Of a stretch of 64,000 bases of DNA, positions 8,817 to 17,697 are shown piece after piece (the stretch's first letter is position 1; every line of letters starts with the position of its first letter). The stretch is from Pseudomonadota bacterium (GTDB lineage Bacteria > Pseudomonadota > Alphaproteobacteria > Sphingomonadales > Sphingomonadaceae), in assembly GCA_021847605.1 (NCBI GenBank), contig JAJZQN010000005.1, positions 62,001 through 126,000 of the forward strand, read 5' to 3'. A model generated the notes under the pieces. That model was not told the origin of the DNA. It saw only the letters and a list, made by a program, of their open reading frames with translations, and searched no databases. A program made the translations under genes and the position numbers.

Positions 8817-10733
8817 TCAGGCCCGTGCTTCCGCGCCTACGCTATTGTGGCGGAGCGCCGTCAGCACGGTGTCGACAATGGCGTCGGCGTCCAGCCGGGC
8901 GTCGGCATATTGTTTTTCCGGCTTGTCCTGATCCTGGAAAATATCGGGCAGGCGCATGGTGCGCAGCTTCAGGCCATTGTCGATCAGGCCAAGGTCGCTC
9001 GCCAAGGTCAGCACATGGGCGCCAAGTCCGCCGATCGCGCCTTCCTCAATGGTCACGGCGACTTCATGGCTGGTCAGCAGCTTGCGGATCAGGGCTTCGT
9101 CCAGCGGCTTGGCAAAGCGCAGGTCGGCGACGGTGGTGGACAGGCCGCGCGCTTCAAGTGCATCGGCCGCCTTCAGCGCTTCCTCCAGACGGGTGCCAAG
9201 CGAGAGGATGGCGACCTGACGCCCTTCGCGCACGATGCGGCCCTTGCCGATTTCAAGCTGCTCGGGAACCTGCGGCATGTCGATGCCAGTGCCATTGCCA
9301 CGCGGATAGCGCAGGGCGATCGGGCCATCGTCATGCATGGCGCAGGTGTGAACCATATGCACCAGTTCGGCTTCGTCGGCGGCCGCCATCACCACCATAT
9401 TGGGCAGGGTGGCGAGATAGGTGACGTCGAAGCTGCCCGCATGGGTCGAACCGTCCGCTCCGACCAGACCGGCGCGGTCGATCGCAAAGCGCACGGGGAG
9501 GTTCTGGATCGCTACATCATGCACGACCTGATCATAGGCGCGCTGAAGGAAGGTCGAATAAATGGCGCAGAAGGGGCGCATGCCCTGCGCCGCGAGGCCC
9601 GCCGCAAAGGTGACGGCATGTTGTTCGGCAATGCCGACGTCGAACGTGCGGTCGGGAAAGACCAGTTCGAATTTGTCGAGGCCGGTGCCTGACGGCATGG
9701 CAGCAGTGATGGCGCAGACGGCCGGATCACGCTGCGCCTCGGCGATCAGCGCCTGTGCGAAGACATTGGTATAGCTGGGCGGTCCGGGAGGCGCCTTGGC
9801 CTGAGCGCCGGTAATGACGTCGAATTTCTGGACGCCATGATATTTGTCAGCCGCCGCTTCGGCCGGGGCATAGCCCTTGCCCTTTTGCGTGACGACATGG
9901 ACCAGACACGGTCCCTCCGCCGCATCGCGGACATTTTCCAATATCGGGATCAGCTGGTCCAGATTATGGCCATCGACCGGGCCGACATAATAAAAGCCCA
10001 GTTCCTCAAACAATGTGCCGCCCATCGCCATGCCGCGCGCATATTCATCGGTGCGCTTGGCGGCCTTGTGCAGGGGGCGGGGCAGTTTGCGGACCAGTTT
10101 CTTCGCTATGTCGCGCAGACCCAGAAATTCGCGGCTGGACACGAGACGGGCGAGATAGGCGGACAGGCCGCCGACCGGCGGCGCGATCGACATATCATTG
10201 TCGTTGAGGATGACGACCAGCCGATTGCCTGCCTCCCGCGCGTTATTCATCGCTTCATAGGCCATGCCGGCCGACATGGCGCCGTCGCCGATCACGGCGA
10301 TGCCCTTGCCCGGTTTGTCCTGCATCTTGTTGGCGACGGCAAAGCCGAGTGCCGCGCTGATGGAGGTGGAGCTATGTGCTGCGCCGAACGGGTCATATTC
10401 CGATTCGGCGCGCTTGGTGAAGCCGCTGAGGCCGCCGCCCTGACGCAGGGTACGGATGCGGTCGCGCCGTCCGGTCAGAATCTTGTGCGGATAGCATTGA
10501 TGACCCACGTCCCAGATCAGCTTGTCGTCTGGCGTGTTGAAAACATAGTGCAGCGCCGTCGTCAGTTCGACGACGCCAAGACCCGAACCCAGATGGCCAC
10601 CCGTCACACCGACCGCAGCGATGGTTTCGGCGCGCAGTTCATCTGCAAGCTGGCGTAGCTGTTCAGGTTGCAGGGCGCGCAGTTCATCGGGAGTGCGAAC
10701 GGTATCGAGCAACGGCGTGGTCGGATTGGACAT
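8817..10733 (-). CDS. dxs: 1-deoxy-D-xylulose-5-phosphate synthase
   Basis: Thiamine-diphosphate enzyme that condenses pyruvate with glyceraldehyde 3-phosphate, the first step of MEP isoprenoid synthesis. It is also used for thiamine and pyridoxal. The 638-residue protein has transketolase-like order. [19 protein letters not shown] lies near residue 48, the ThDP/Mg motif [17 protein letters not shown] in the N-terminal third, and [14 protein letters not shown] plus [14 protein letters not shown] in the pyrimidine domain. The C-terminal domain has LEEGAIGG-type sequence (TIEEGAIGG). Start [12 protein letters not shown] at 10733; no clear Shine-Dalgarno. The nadR-like gene ends only 10 nt upstream, so dxs may be co-transcribed with it. 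Confidence 0.97.
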   Translation of the reverse strand: MSNPTTPLLDTVRTPDELRALQPEQLRQLADELRAETIAAVGVTGGHLGSGLGVVELTTALHYVFNTPDDKLIWDVGHQCYPHKILTGRRDRIRTLRQGGGLSGFTKRAESEYDPFGAAHSSTSISAALGFAVANKMQDKPGKGIAVIGDGAMSAGMAYEAMNNAREAGNRLVVILNDNDMSIAPPVGGLSAYLARLVSSREFLGLRDIAKKLVRKLPRPLHKAAKRTDEYARGMAMGGTLFEELGFYYVGPVDGHNLDQLIPILENVRDAAEGPCLVHVVTQKGKGYAPAEAAADKYHGVQKFDVITGAQAKAPPGPPSYTNVFAQALIAEAQRDPAVCAITAAMPSGTGLDKFELVFPDRTFDVGIAEQHAVTFAAGLAAQGMRPFCAIYSTFLQRAYDQVVHDVAIQNLPVRFAIDRAGLVGADGSTHAGSFDVTYLATLPNMVVMAAADEAELVHMVHTCAMHDDGPIALRYPRGNGTGIDMPQVPEQLEIGKGRIVREGRQVAILSLGTRLEEALKAADALEARGLSTTVADLRFAKPLDEALIRKLLTSHEVAVTIEEGAIGGLGAHVLTLASDLGLIDNGLKLRTMRLPDIFQDQDKPEKQYADARLDADAIVDTVLTALRHNSVGAEARA

Positions 10734-10743
10734 GGGGAAGTGC

Positions 10744-11781
10744 CTACTCGCTTTCCTGCGACAAGTCGAACCCCTGAGAGGTTTTTGCCTGAGAGGTTTT
10801 GGGTAGGGCCATGGATTCGATCAGGGCGACGGCCCGTTCGAACCGGGCATTCCAGTCTCCGCCCACCGATGCCCAGCGAACGCCGGACTGTTCCAGCACC
10901 GACTGGCTGATACCGGCAAACCGCGCCCGCACCGGATCGTCACCATAGATGCGGGTTCCGTCATCCACCCATGCGACATCGGGTTCCAGCAGGATGTAGA
11001 GGTCAGCCTTGGGGTGCGTCAGCAGAGCGTCGGGCCTGCGCCCGATCATCATGTCGGCCCATGCAGCGGTCATCAGCGAATCGGTGTCGACGAACAGGCG
11101 GCGGGTGGCGATTCGCTTCCCCGCCTCGATCATGGCGGATTGCGCCTGCCCGATCAGGAGCAGGTCGGCCTCATCCATTTCCACCCCATGGGTTTCGGCA
11201 TGGGCGCGTCCATATTCGGGAATCCAGATCGTGTCGAAATGCGCCGCCAGTTTTTCGGCGAGGAAGGATTTTCCAGTGCTTTCCACGCCATGCAGTACGA
11301 TCGTCTGCGTGAAATGGGCGCGAACGGGGGCGGGTAGCCAGCGCCAGTTACCCCATGGGTCGGCACGAACGGCACTGGCCGAGACGCCGCCAAGCCCATC
11401 GGGATCGGCGGCCATGACGCGGGCGCCGATCGGCACGAAAACCCCGCCGATCTCATGCGCCAGTCGCAGACCATAGGCTTCACCGGCAAACACATAATCG
11501 ATCGGTTCTGGATGGGCGGCGGCCACGATGGCGCGCCAGATGGGCCAGAAATCGGGCGCGTCTTCGGGCGATTGCGGAACGATAGCGTCATGGCCGATGA
11601 CCCGGCATCCCGGCGCCAGTTCGCGCATCCATTGCAGGCGCAGCGGGCCGGGGATCGGATCGTCGGGTAGCCAGCAGACGAGAATGGTCAGTTCGTCCAC
11701 CATCGCCCGGGCGCTGTCGATCAACAGTTGATGGCCCGCATGGGGCGGCATGAATTTGCCGAGCAGGAAGCCGCGCGTCAT
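10744..11781 (-). CDS. NadR-like NMN adenylyltransferase / nicotinamide riboside kinase
   Basis: Probable bifunctional enzyme of NAD salvage. The 345-residue protein lacks the HTH repressor domain of enterobacterial NadR. An N-terminal nucleotidyltransferase domain carries [17 protein letters not shown] (residues 8-23, the HxGH signature) and a [16 protein letters not shown] motif near 131-146. A C-terminal kinase domain has the P-loop HGVESTGKS (164-172) and [10 protein letters not shown]. The ATG at 11781 overlaps the pnuC stop (ATGA), so the importer and the kinase that traps the imported riboside are translationally coupled. The C-terminus carries a small tandem duplication (KTSQ twice; 10773-10800). 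The longer upstream frame reads antisense-like sequence and is rejected. Confidence 0.88.
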   Translation of the reverse strand: MTRGFLLGKFMPPHAGHQLLIDSARAMVDELTILVCWLPDDPIPGPLRLQWMRELAPGCRVIGHDAIVPQSPEDAPDFWPIWRAIVAAAHPEPIDYVFAGEAYGLRLAHEIGGVFVPIGARVMAADPDGLGGVSASAVRADPWGNWRWLPAPVRAHFTQTIVLHGVESTGKSFLAEKLAAHFDTIWIPEYGRAHAETHGVEMDEADLLLIGQAQSAMIEAGKRIATRRLFVDTDSLMTAAWADMMIGRRPDALLTHPKADLYILLEPDVAWVDDGTRIYGDDPVRARFAGISQSVLEQSGVRWASVGGDWNARFERAVALIESMALPKTSQAKTSQGFDLSQESE

Positions 11782-12347
11782 GCCGGCTTGCCCTCCATGA
11801 CGCGATGCCAGGAGATCAGCCCCAACAGGGCGATGAAGAAGAAGACGGCGTAGAGGATGGTGGTCGCCACCAGACCCCGGCTCCAGAAGAGGCCGATGGC
11901 CAGTGCATCGACCAGCACCCACAGCAGCCAGCTTTCATATTTGCGCCGCGACTGAAGGATTTGCGCCGTAACGCTGATCCCGGCGACGGTGGCGTCGGCA
12001 AAGGGAGCGGACGCATCGGTGAAGCGGGCCATCATGCTGCCCCAGCCGATAATCGCTATCGCGGTGCCGACGACCCACAGCAGTCGGGCGCCATGGCTCA
12101 ACCGTTCGACGGCAATGCCGCCGTCATCCACCTTCTCGCTGCGAACCCATGTCCACCAGCCATAGAGGTTGATGACGAAGAAGAAGATCTGGAGCAGGGC
12201 GTCGCTATAGAGCTTCGCCTCGAAATAGACGAAGAAATAGAGCGCCACCATGACGAGGGCGAAGGGGTAATTCCACAGCGATCGCCGGGCCACCAATATG
12301 ACATTGACGATGCCGATGGCGGCGGCCAGCCATTCGATGATGGTCAA
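11778..12347 (-). CDS. pnuC: Nicotinamide riboside transporter PnuC
   Basis: Inner-membrane facilitator for nicotinamide riboside. The 189-residue protein is almost entirely hydrophobic helices with the PnuC signatures SLWNYPFALVMVALYFFVYFEAKLYSDALLQIFFF-type region (helices 1-3) and NLYGWWTWVRS. A further segment is SRRKYESWLLWVLVDALAIGLFWSRGL. Start is a TTG at 12347 with AGGG 8 nt upstream; no ATG or GTG is nearby in frame. It begins 13 nt after the Fur-family gene and overlaps the NadR-like gene by 4 nt, giving a regulator-transporter-kinase order. Confidence 0.92.
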   Translation of the reverse strand: MTIIEWLAAAIGIVNVILVARRSLWNYPFALVMVALYFFVYFEAKLYSDALLQIFFFVINLYGWWTWVRSEKVDDGGIAVERLSHGARLLWVVGTAIAIIGWGSMMARFTDASAPFADATVAGISVTAQILQSRRKYESWLLWVLVDALAIGLFWSRGLVATTILYAVFFFIALLGLISWHRVMEGKPA

Positions 12348-12360
12348 TGCGGATGCCCTG

Positions 12361-12828
12361 TCAGTGGGCGCTGCACAGGCCGCGCATCTCGATCACCGCG
12401 CGTTTGGGGGTGAAACCGGCCTTTTGGGCGGTGTCGCGCAGCGCGCTGGTGATGGGGTCGTTGTCGATATGCGTCACCTGTCCGCATTCGTCGCAGACGA
12501 GGAAGATGCAGTCATGGTGACAGCCCGGATGGGCATTGGCGATATAGGCGTTGGCGCTTTCCACCCGCATCGCGATGTTGTTCGCGACGAACAGGTCGAG
12601 GATGCGATAGACGCTGTTGGGCGCCACGCGCTTGCCGCGCGCCTTCGACACGGTATCGGCAATGTCATAGGCCGATGCCGGCTTTTCCTCCGCAGCGAGC
12701 GCGTCGAATATCGCCGCGCGCATCGGCGTCCATTGCTCGCTTTGCGCCTCCAGAGCGGAGCGCGCTGCGTCTGCCAGGTTGGTGCCGGTCGGTTCCTGAT
12801 GATGATGGTGCTGGGCCATGATCGTCAT
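12361..12828 (-). CDS. Fur-family metal-responsive repressor (Zur-like)
   Basis: A 155-residue Fur-fold regulator: an N-terminal winged helix (about 35-95, PMRAAIFDALAAEEKPASAYDI and PNSVYRILDLFVANNI), then the metal-sensing dimerisation domain. The latter has HPGCHHDCIFLVCDECGQ, with a paired-cysteine site, and a C-terminal CSAH. The SANAYIANAHPGCHHD segment and acidic tail resemble Zur more than Fur, so zinc is the likely ligand (inference). A histidine run (HHHH) at residues 7-10 is unusual. ATG 12828 is taken; ATG 12819 is also possible and neither has a clear ribosome site. It heads the pnuC/nadR-like operon. Confidence 0.85.
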   Translation of the reverse strand: MTIMAQHHHHQEPTGTNLADAARSALEAQSEQWTPMRAAIFDALAAEEKPASAYDIADTVSKARGKRVAPNSVYRILDLFVANNIAMRVESANAYIANAHPGCHHDCIFLVCDECGQVTHIDNDPITSALRDTAQKAGFTPKRAVIEMRGLCSAH

Positions 12829-12866
12829 GTAAGCAGACAGGCCGTTTCGGGCAAGTCATCCGCGCA

Positions 12867-13193
12867 TCAGCGCTGATGGAATATCCATGCCGCCCACAGC
12901 CACCCCGCGATCATCAAAGTGCCGCCGATCGGCGTGACCGCGCCCAGCCATTTGGGGCCGCCCAGCGCCATGATGTAGAGGGTAAGGGCAAAGATCGCGG
13001 CACCGATCAAAAGCATGGCGGCGGCGCCGCGCGCCACGCCGGTCAGGGCGATGGCGGCAACAGCGTGAATCAGTTGATACATGCCCCCGGTGCGCAGCCA
13101 TTCGGCAGCCTTCGGATCGGTGACGCCATGTGCGCCGAACGCTCCTGCCGCGATGGCAAGTGCGGCGGACAGGCAGGCCAGTATCGCGATCAT
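12867..13193 (-). CDS. DUF423 small membrane protein (YgdD family)
   Basis: A 108-residue protein with four predicted hydrophobic helices. It has the DUF423 signature AAGAFGAHGVTDPKAAEWLRTGGMYQLIHAVA at residues 16-47 and a C-terminal GGPKWLGAVTPIGGTLMIAGW. Function is unknown in the family. The ATG at 13193 overlaps the end of the upstream kefB-like gene by 4 nt (ATGA), so it is co-translated with the cation antiporter. Confidence 0.9.
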   Translation of the reverse strand: MIAILACLSAALAIAAGAFGAHGVTDPKAAEWLRTGGMYQLIHAVAAIALTGVARGAAAMLLIGAAIFALTLYIMALGGPKWLGAVTPIGGTLMIAGWLWAAWIFHQR

Positions 13194-14992
13194 ATGTCTT
13201 CCTTATCCCCCCGGCTGAGCAGCCGCATGCCCTTGCCCGGCCGGAACATCAGATCCTTCGCCGCGATCAGGTCGCCATGTTCGATCTGAAGCGCCAGCCG
13301 CTGTTCGTCATTGGCGCGATATTGACGCTCGACTTCCTCGACTTCCTCGTCCGGGACGCCCAGCGCCTGCATCGCCTGAACCCCCATGCAGATGGCGGAT
13401 TCATAGACTTCACGGACAATACCGGCGAGGTCCATGTCCTGCAAAGCCAGCAATTGCCTGCGGTCGAAGGCACGGACCATGAGGGCGGCCTGCGGGAAGG
13501 CTTCGGCGATAGGCTGCAAGGCATGGCTGTCGAGCGAAGGATCGTCGATGCAGAAGGCGATCAGGCGCGCATCGTCGGCGCCAGACCGGCGCAGCAGATC
13601 GATGCGGGTGCCGTCGCCATAATAAACCTTCATGTCGAACCGGCTCGACACTTCGATCTGGGCAGGTTTCTTGTCGATCAGCACCACGCCGAAGCCATGG
13701 CCGATCAGCATTTGCGCGACGGTCTGGCCGAAACGGCCATAGCCAACGATGATGGCGGTGCCGCGCGGTGCGTCGTCCGGGCCGGGCAGGTCAGGGCCGT
13801 TCTTCGCCTGCGCGAATTCGAAGCGGCGGGCGAACAGCATCAGGAACGGCGTGGTCGCCATGGAGAAGGTGACGATAGCGCTGAACAGGCTGGCGGCCTG
13901 TGGCGCGATCAGCAACGCGCCCTGCGCCTGTGCGAAGAGGACGAAACCGAATTCGCCGCCCTGACTGAGCAGCAGGCCGGCGCCCAGCGCCTGTTGCCAT
14001 GCCATGCCGAACAGGCGGGCGAGGCCGGTGATGATCGCTGCCTTGGTCACGACCAGCATGGCGGCCATGGACAGGACGAACAGTGGGTTGGCCGCCACGG
14101 TCCGCAGGTCCAGCACCATGCCGACGGCCAGGAAGAAGAGGCCGAGCAGGATGGACCGGAACGGCTCCACATCCGCCTCAATCTCATGCCGATAGGGCGA
14201 GTCGGCCAGCATCACGCCCGCCACGAACGCGCCGAGCGCGGTCGACAGGTGCAGCGTGTGCATCAGCGCGGCCGCCGCGAGGACGGTGAACAGGCCCACC
14301 GCCACGAACAATTCCCGTTCGCCCAGTCGACCGACCAGTCCCAGCAGCGGGCGCAGGATGAAGCGGCCCGCCAGCACCAGTCCTGCGATAGCCGCAATGG
14401 TGTAGCCCGCCATCATCCATCCGGGCGGTCCGGCGGCATCGGCCGGGTTGCGGGAGAGGGCGGCGACGATGGTGATGAGCGGAACGATCGAGAGATCCTG
14501 AAACAGCAGGACCGAGAAGACCTTTTCCCCAAAGGGCGAGTTGATACGGCCACTGGACTTGAGGCTTGGCAACACCTGCGCGGTGGAGGACAGGGCCAGC
14601 GGCAGGCCAAGCGCTATGGCTGCGCCCCAGCTGAAGCCCGTCGTGTAGAAGATCAGCGCCGTCAGCGCGCAGCCGCACAGGATGACCTGTGCTGCGCCGA
14701 GCGCGAATATGTCGCGTTTCAATCGCCAGAGCCGGGCGGGGTGGAGTTCCAGCCCGACGAGGAACAGCAGCAGGACGATGCCGATTTCCGCGATGGCGAG
14801 TTTCGATTCCGCGCCGCCGACCAGGCCCAGACCCTGCGGCCCGACCAGCGCACCGGCGACCAGATAGCCCAGCACCGCGCCGAGGCCGAAGCGGCGGAAG
14901 ATGATGACGAAGAGGACGGCGGCGCCCAGCAGGATGACGCCTTCCGACAGGAGGACGTCGGTCGCGCTGATGGGGGAGGAATGATCGGGCAT
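13190..14992 (-). CDS. KefB/KefC-type monovalent cation:proton antiporter (CPA2)
   Basis: A 600-residue CPA2 antiporter. About twelve hydrophobic segments fill residues 1-390, including SEGVILLGAAVLFVIIFRRFGLGAVLGYL and GVMLADSPYRHEIEADVEPF. A cytosolic RCK/TrkA-N domain (about 410-530) has the Rossmann motif IIVGYGRFGQTVAQML and YYGDGTRIDLLR. It is likely to exchange K+ or Na+ for protons under NAD(H)- or thiol-linked control (family inference). The C-terminus is charged (EEVEEVERQYRANDEQR). Its ATG overlaps the iscU-like stop by one base, and its stop overlaps DUF423 by 4 nt, so the three form one operon. Confidence 0.92.
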   Translation of the reverse strand: MPDHSSPISATDVLLSEGVILLGAAVLFVIIFRRFGLGAVLGYLVAGALVGPQGLGLVGGAESKLAIAEIGIVLLLFLVGLELHPARLWRLKRDIFALGAAQVILCGCALTALIFYTTGFSWGAAIALGLPLALSSTAQVLPSLKSSGRINSPFGEKVFSVLLFQDLSIVPLITIVAALSRNPADAAGPPGWMMAGYTIAAIAGLVLAGRFILRPLLGLVGRLGERELFVAVGLFTVLAAAALMHTLHLSTALGAFVAGVMLADSPYRHEIEADVEPFRSILLGLFFLAVGMVLDLRTVAANPLFVLSMAAMLVVTKAAIITGLARLFGMAWQQALGAGLLLSQGGEFGFVLFAQAQGALLIAPQAASLFSAIVTFSMATTPFLMLFARRFEFAQAKNGPDLPGPDDAPRGTAIIVGYGRFGQTVAQMLIGHGFGVVLIDKKPAQIEVSSRFDMKVYYGDGTRIDLLRRSGADDARLIAFCIDDPSLDSHALQPIAEAFPQAALMVRAFDRRQLLALQDMDLAGIVREVYESAICMGVQAMQALGVPDEEVEEVERQYRANDEQRLALQIEHGDLIAAKDLMFRPGKGMRLLSRGDKEDI

Positions 14993-15414
14993 CAGGCGTC
15001 GGCCATCCGAGCGGCTTCGGCAATGGCTTCGAAGCCTAGGCGGATGGAGGCATGACGGGCAGGATAATCGCGCGCGGGCGCCAGCACGGCAAGGCCGGGC
15101 CAGAAATCCAGATCGTCACTCGCCCCGGACAGATAAGCGCTCAGCTTGTCCCGCGCCTCCGCCAGTTCGTCCGCGCTCATGCCGATGGCCTGCGCCGCCA
15201 TCAGCGCGGCGGATGCCTGACCAAGGGCGCAGGCTTTGACGTCCAGCCCCATATCGGTCAGCTTGCCGTCCGCCATCCTGACATCGGCGGTTACGCGCGA
15301 TCCACAGGTGGCGGAGCGCTTCTCCACGCTCGCCTGCGCGTCGGGCAGGCGTTGATGATGCGGAATGCTGGCGGCAAGCCGCAATATATCTTTGTTATAC
15401 AGGGGGGCGCTCAT
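14992..15414 (-). CDS. IscU/NifU-like iron-sulfur scaffold-type protein lacking the third cysteine
   Basis: A 140-residue protein of the IscU/SufU fold. The first cluster-binding motif is SATCGSRVTADV (C37) and the second KACALGQASAALMAAQA (C62). In IscU the third ligand sits in an HCSILA motif near the C-terminus; here the equivalent is RHASIRLGFEAI, so Cys becomes Ala122. The Asp after the first Cys (CGD) is also Ser. It may therefore bind iron or a cluster differently, or be a partner rather than a scaffold. First gene of an operon with the antiporter and DUF423, not in an isc or suf cluster. Confidence 0.85.
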   Translation of the reverse strand: MSAPLYNKDILRLAASIPHHQRLPDAQASVEKRSATCGSRVTADVRMADGKLTDMGLDVKACALGQASAALMAAQAIGMSADELAEARDKLSAYLSGASDDLDFWPGLAVLAPARDYPARHASIRLGFEAIAEAARMADA

Positions 15415-15528
15415 AATCGTTCATGTAGGGCAGGATGATCGCGGGGAGAAGGCGGCGATTTGTCGCAGGCGAAATAAGCCGCCCTCTGCCATTGTCTCGC
15501 CGGAGCAGCGGGCCTATTCCGCACCGCC

Positions 15529-15984
15529 ATGAAGATATTGGTGGATGCAGACGCCTGTCCGGTGAAGGACGAGGTGTATAAGGTCGCGTGGCGGCATGAA
15601 GTGCCGGTGACGATCGTCAGCAACAGCCCGATCCGCGTGCCGGCCCATCCGCTGATCGAACGGGTGGTGGTGAGCGACGGGTTCGACGCCGCCGACGACT
15701 GGATCGCCGAGCGCGCAGACGCCAGCGCCATCTGCATCACCGCCGACATATTGCTGGCCGACCGATGCCTGAAGGCTGGCGCCGTGGTGATTGCGCCCAA
15801 TGGCAAGCCTTTCACCACCAGTTCGATCGGGGCGGCGGTCGCGACGCGGGCGATCATGGCGGACCTGCGGGCAGGGGCGGTGGGCGATCCGATCGGCGGG
15901 CCTGCGCCTTTTTCGAAGAATGACCGGTCGCGCTTTCTCTCTGCGCTGGATGAGGCGCTGGTGCGGATGAAGCGGGGGCGGTGA
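15529..15984 (+). CDS. UPF0178 (YaiI/YqxD) family protein
   Basis: A 151-residue member of the YaiI/YqxD family, whose fold resembles PIN/NYN-type nucleases but whose activity is not established. The signature [23 protein letters not shown] opens the protein. It is followed by the [17 protein letters not shown] block, [12 protein letters not shown] and the C-terminal [24 protein letters not shown] motif. The stop TGA overlaps the start ATG of the flavoprotein gene by one base, indicating coupling. There is a 114-nt gap from the divergent iscU-like gene, long enough for two promoters. Confidence 0.93.
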   Translation: MKILVDADACPVKDEVYKVAWRHEVPVTIVSNSPIRVPAHPLIERVVVSDGFDAADDWIAERADASAICITADILLADRCLKAGAVVIAPNGKPFTTSSIGAAVATRAIMADLRAGAVGDPIGGPAPFSKNDRSRFLSALDEALVRMKRGR

Positions 15985-17156
15985 TGGCGGATCATGACGT
16001 CATCATCCTTGGTGCCGGCGCGGCGGGCATGATGTGTGCGGCGGTCGCGGGACAGCGGGGCAAGCGGGTGCTGCTGGCCGATCATGCCGATGCGCCGGGA
16101 AAGAAAATCCTGATTTCCGGCGGCGGGCGGTGCAATTTCACCAATATCCATACCGCGCCGGATCGCTACCTGTCCGCCAACCCGCATTTCGCCAAGTCGG
16201 CGCTGGGGCGATATACCGCGCGCGATTTTCTGGCGCTGGTGGAGCGTTATGGCATCGCCTGGCATGAAAAGACGCTGGGGCAGCTCTTCTGCGACGGGTC
16301 GGCGCGGCAGATCGTGGATATGCTGAGGGAGGAATGCGCGCAGGGCGGGGTAGTGCTGGCACTGGGGCAGCCGGTGCGAGACGTCGCGCATGGTGATGGC
16401 CTGTTTCGCGTGATGCTGGGCGACCGGGAGCATCGTGCGCCTGCGCTGGTGCTGGCGACGGGCGGGCCGTCTATTCCGAAGATGGGGGCGACGGGGTTCG
16501 CTTATGACGTGGCGCGCCAGTTCGGGCTGTCGATCGTTCAGCCGCGCCCGGCATTGGTGCCTTTCACGCTGGGACCGGAAGAAGCGCTGTTTCAGGCCTT
16601 GTCCGGCGTATCGGCCGATGTCGAGGTGCGGTGGAACAAGACGCGGTTTCGGGAAGCGGCGCTGTTTACCCATCGCGGCCTGTCCGGCCCGGCGATGCTC
16701 CAGATATCCTCCTATTGGCAGCATCGCACGCCGATCAACGTCAATTTTCTGCCGGACCGGGCGGCCGACTGGCTGATTGCCGAGAAGCAGCAGCGGCCAC
16801 GCACGACGTTGCGCAAATTGCTGGGGCAGGCGCTGACCGAGCGGCTGGCCGATGTGCTGCTCGAACGGACGGGGGTGCAGGGTGAACTGGGCGCGCTGAC
16901 CGACAAGGCTTTGCGACAGGTGGGCGCGCGGCTGGGCGACTGGCCGTTCACGCCGTCTGGAACGGAAGGCTATGTCAAGGCGGAGGTGACGGTGGGCGGC
17001 ATTGCGACCGCTGGCCTGTCGTCCCGCACCATGGAGGCGGTCAAGGTGCCGGGCCTCTATGCCATAGGTGAGGCGGTGGATGTGACCGGATGGCTGGGCG
17101 GCTATAATTTCCAATGGGCCTGGGCCAGCGGGCAGGCGGCCGGACAGGCAGTTTAG
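15984..17156 (+). CDS. HI0933/YhiN-family FAD-binding flavoprotein
   Basis: A 390-residue member of the NAD(P)/FAD-dependent HI0933 (YhiN) family, annotated in some genomes as an aminoacetone-oxidase-family enzyme; the substrate is unknown. The dinucleotide-binding motif ILGAGAAGMMCAAVAGQRG is at residues 9-27. The family signature GKKILISGGGRCNFTN follows at about 37-52. The C-terminus has AEVTVGGIATAGL and the second FAD motif PGLYAIGEAVDVTGWLGGYNFQWAWASGQAAG. ATG 15984 follows GCGGGGGCGG and overlaps the upstream TGA; a GTG one codon earlier is possible. Confidence 0.92.
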   Translation: MADHDVIILGAGAAGMMCAAVAGQRGKRVLLADHADAPGKKILISGGGRCNFTNIHTAPDRYLSANPHFAKSALGRYTARDFLALVERYGIAWHEKTLGQLFCDGSARQIVDMLREECAQGGVVLALGQPVRDVAHGDGLFRVMLGDREHRAPALVLATGGPSIPKMGATGFAYDVARQFGLSIVQPRPALVPFTLGPEEALFQALSGVSADVEVRWNKTRFREAALFTHRGLSGPAMLQISSYWQHRTPINVNFLPDRAADWLIAEKQQRPRTTLRKLLGQALTERLADVLLERTGVQGELGALTDKALRQVGARLGDWPFTPSGTEGYVKAEVTVGGIATAGLSSRTMEAVKVPGLYAIGEAVDVTGWLGGYNFQWAWASGQAAGQAV

Positions 17157-17178
17157 AGTTTGATGATTTTGCATTGAT

Positions 17179-17246
17179 CCGTTCGTTTCGAGCGAAGTCG
17201 AGAAACGATCAGCGCGCCGTTTCTCGACTTCGCTCGAAACGAACGG
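17179..17246. repeat. Palindromic intergenic repeat, family B (copy 1)
   Basis: Near-perfect 28-29 bp inverted repeat; arms open CCGTTCGTTTCGAGCGAAGT and the right arm is its complement, with a short central loop. It lies between convergent genes (stops at 17156 and 17279), so it could serve as a bidirectional terminator. Other copies are at 31267 and 54942, with a truncated one near 19110. Confidence 0.88.
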
Positions 17247-17278
17247 AGATGTGTGATTCAACCCGATTTCATCCTGCT

Positions 17279-17632
17279 CTAACCTTCTGGCCGGGTCCAT
17301 ATCCATGTGCCGCCGATAGCGGCGGCGGCGAGCGGGATCAGGCACCAGGGGAAGGGCGAAAAGATCAGCGCCATGATCGCGCTGAAGGCGAAGGCGATGA
17401 GGGCGGCTTTCTTGCCCCGGCGACTGATGGCCCCCTTTTCGCGCCAGCGGCGGATATGGTCGCCGAAATGCGGGTGGTTCAGCAATTTGGCTTCCAGTCG
17501 CGGGCTGGATCGGGCGAAGCAGAAGGCCGCCAAAATCATGAAGGGCACCGTCGGCAGCAGGGGGAGAAAGGCGCCGATGGTGCCCAGCGCAATCGAGGCG
17601 AAACCGGCGATGAGATAAAGATGTCGCCGCAT
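17279..17632 (-). CDS. DUF454 (YbaN-family) inner-membrane protein
   Basis: A 117-residue YbaN/DUF454 protein of unknown function. It begins MRRHLYLIAGFASIALGTIG and continues with the family motif PLLPTVPFMILAAFCFARSSPRLEAKLLNHPHFG (residues 26-59). It then has a charged loop HIRRWREKGAISRRGK and a C-terminal hydrophobic hairpin. ATG at 17632 is preferred to longer frames because GGGACG precedes it at good spacing and the family starts there. It lies upstream in transcription of the family B repeat and downstream of the sensor kinase gene, 65 nt away on the other side. Confidence 0.9.
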   Translation of the reverse strand: MRRHLYLIAGFASIALGTIGAFLPLLPTVPFMILAAFCFARSSPRLEAKLLNHPHFGDHIRRWREKGAISRRGKKAALIAFAFSAIMALIFSPFPWCLIPLAAAAIGGTWIWTRPEG

Positions 17633-17697
17633 GAACGTCCCGCAGATATTGGCTGGTTCTGATATTGCTTCGCAGGTGCGCAATTTCAAGTCGGCTA

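Noticed and set aside
13130-15055. A 641-codon plus-strand frame over the antiporter gene
   Set aside because: Extremely Gln/Glu/His-rich and lacking any fold, whereas the minus strand encodes a clear 12-helix antiporter with RCK domain.
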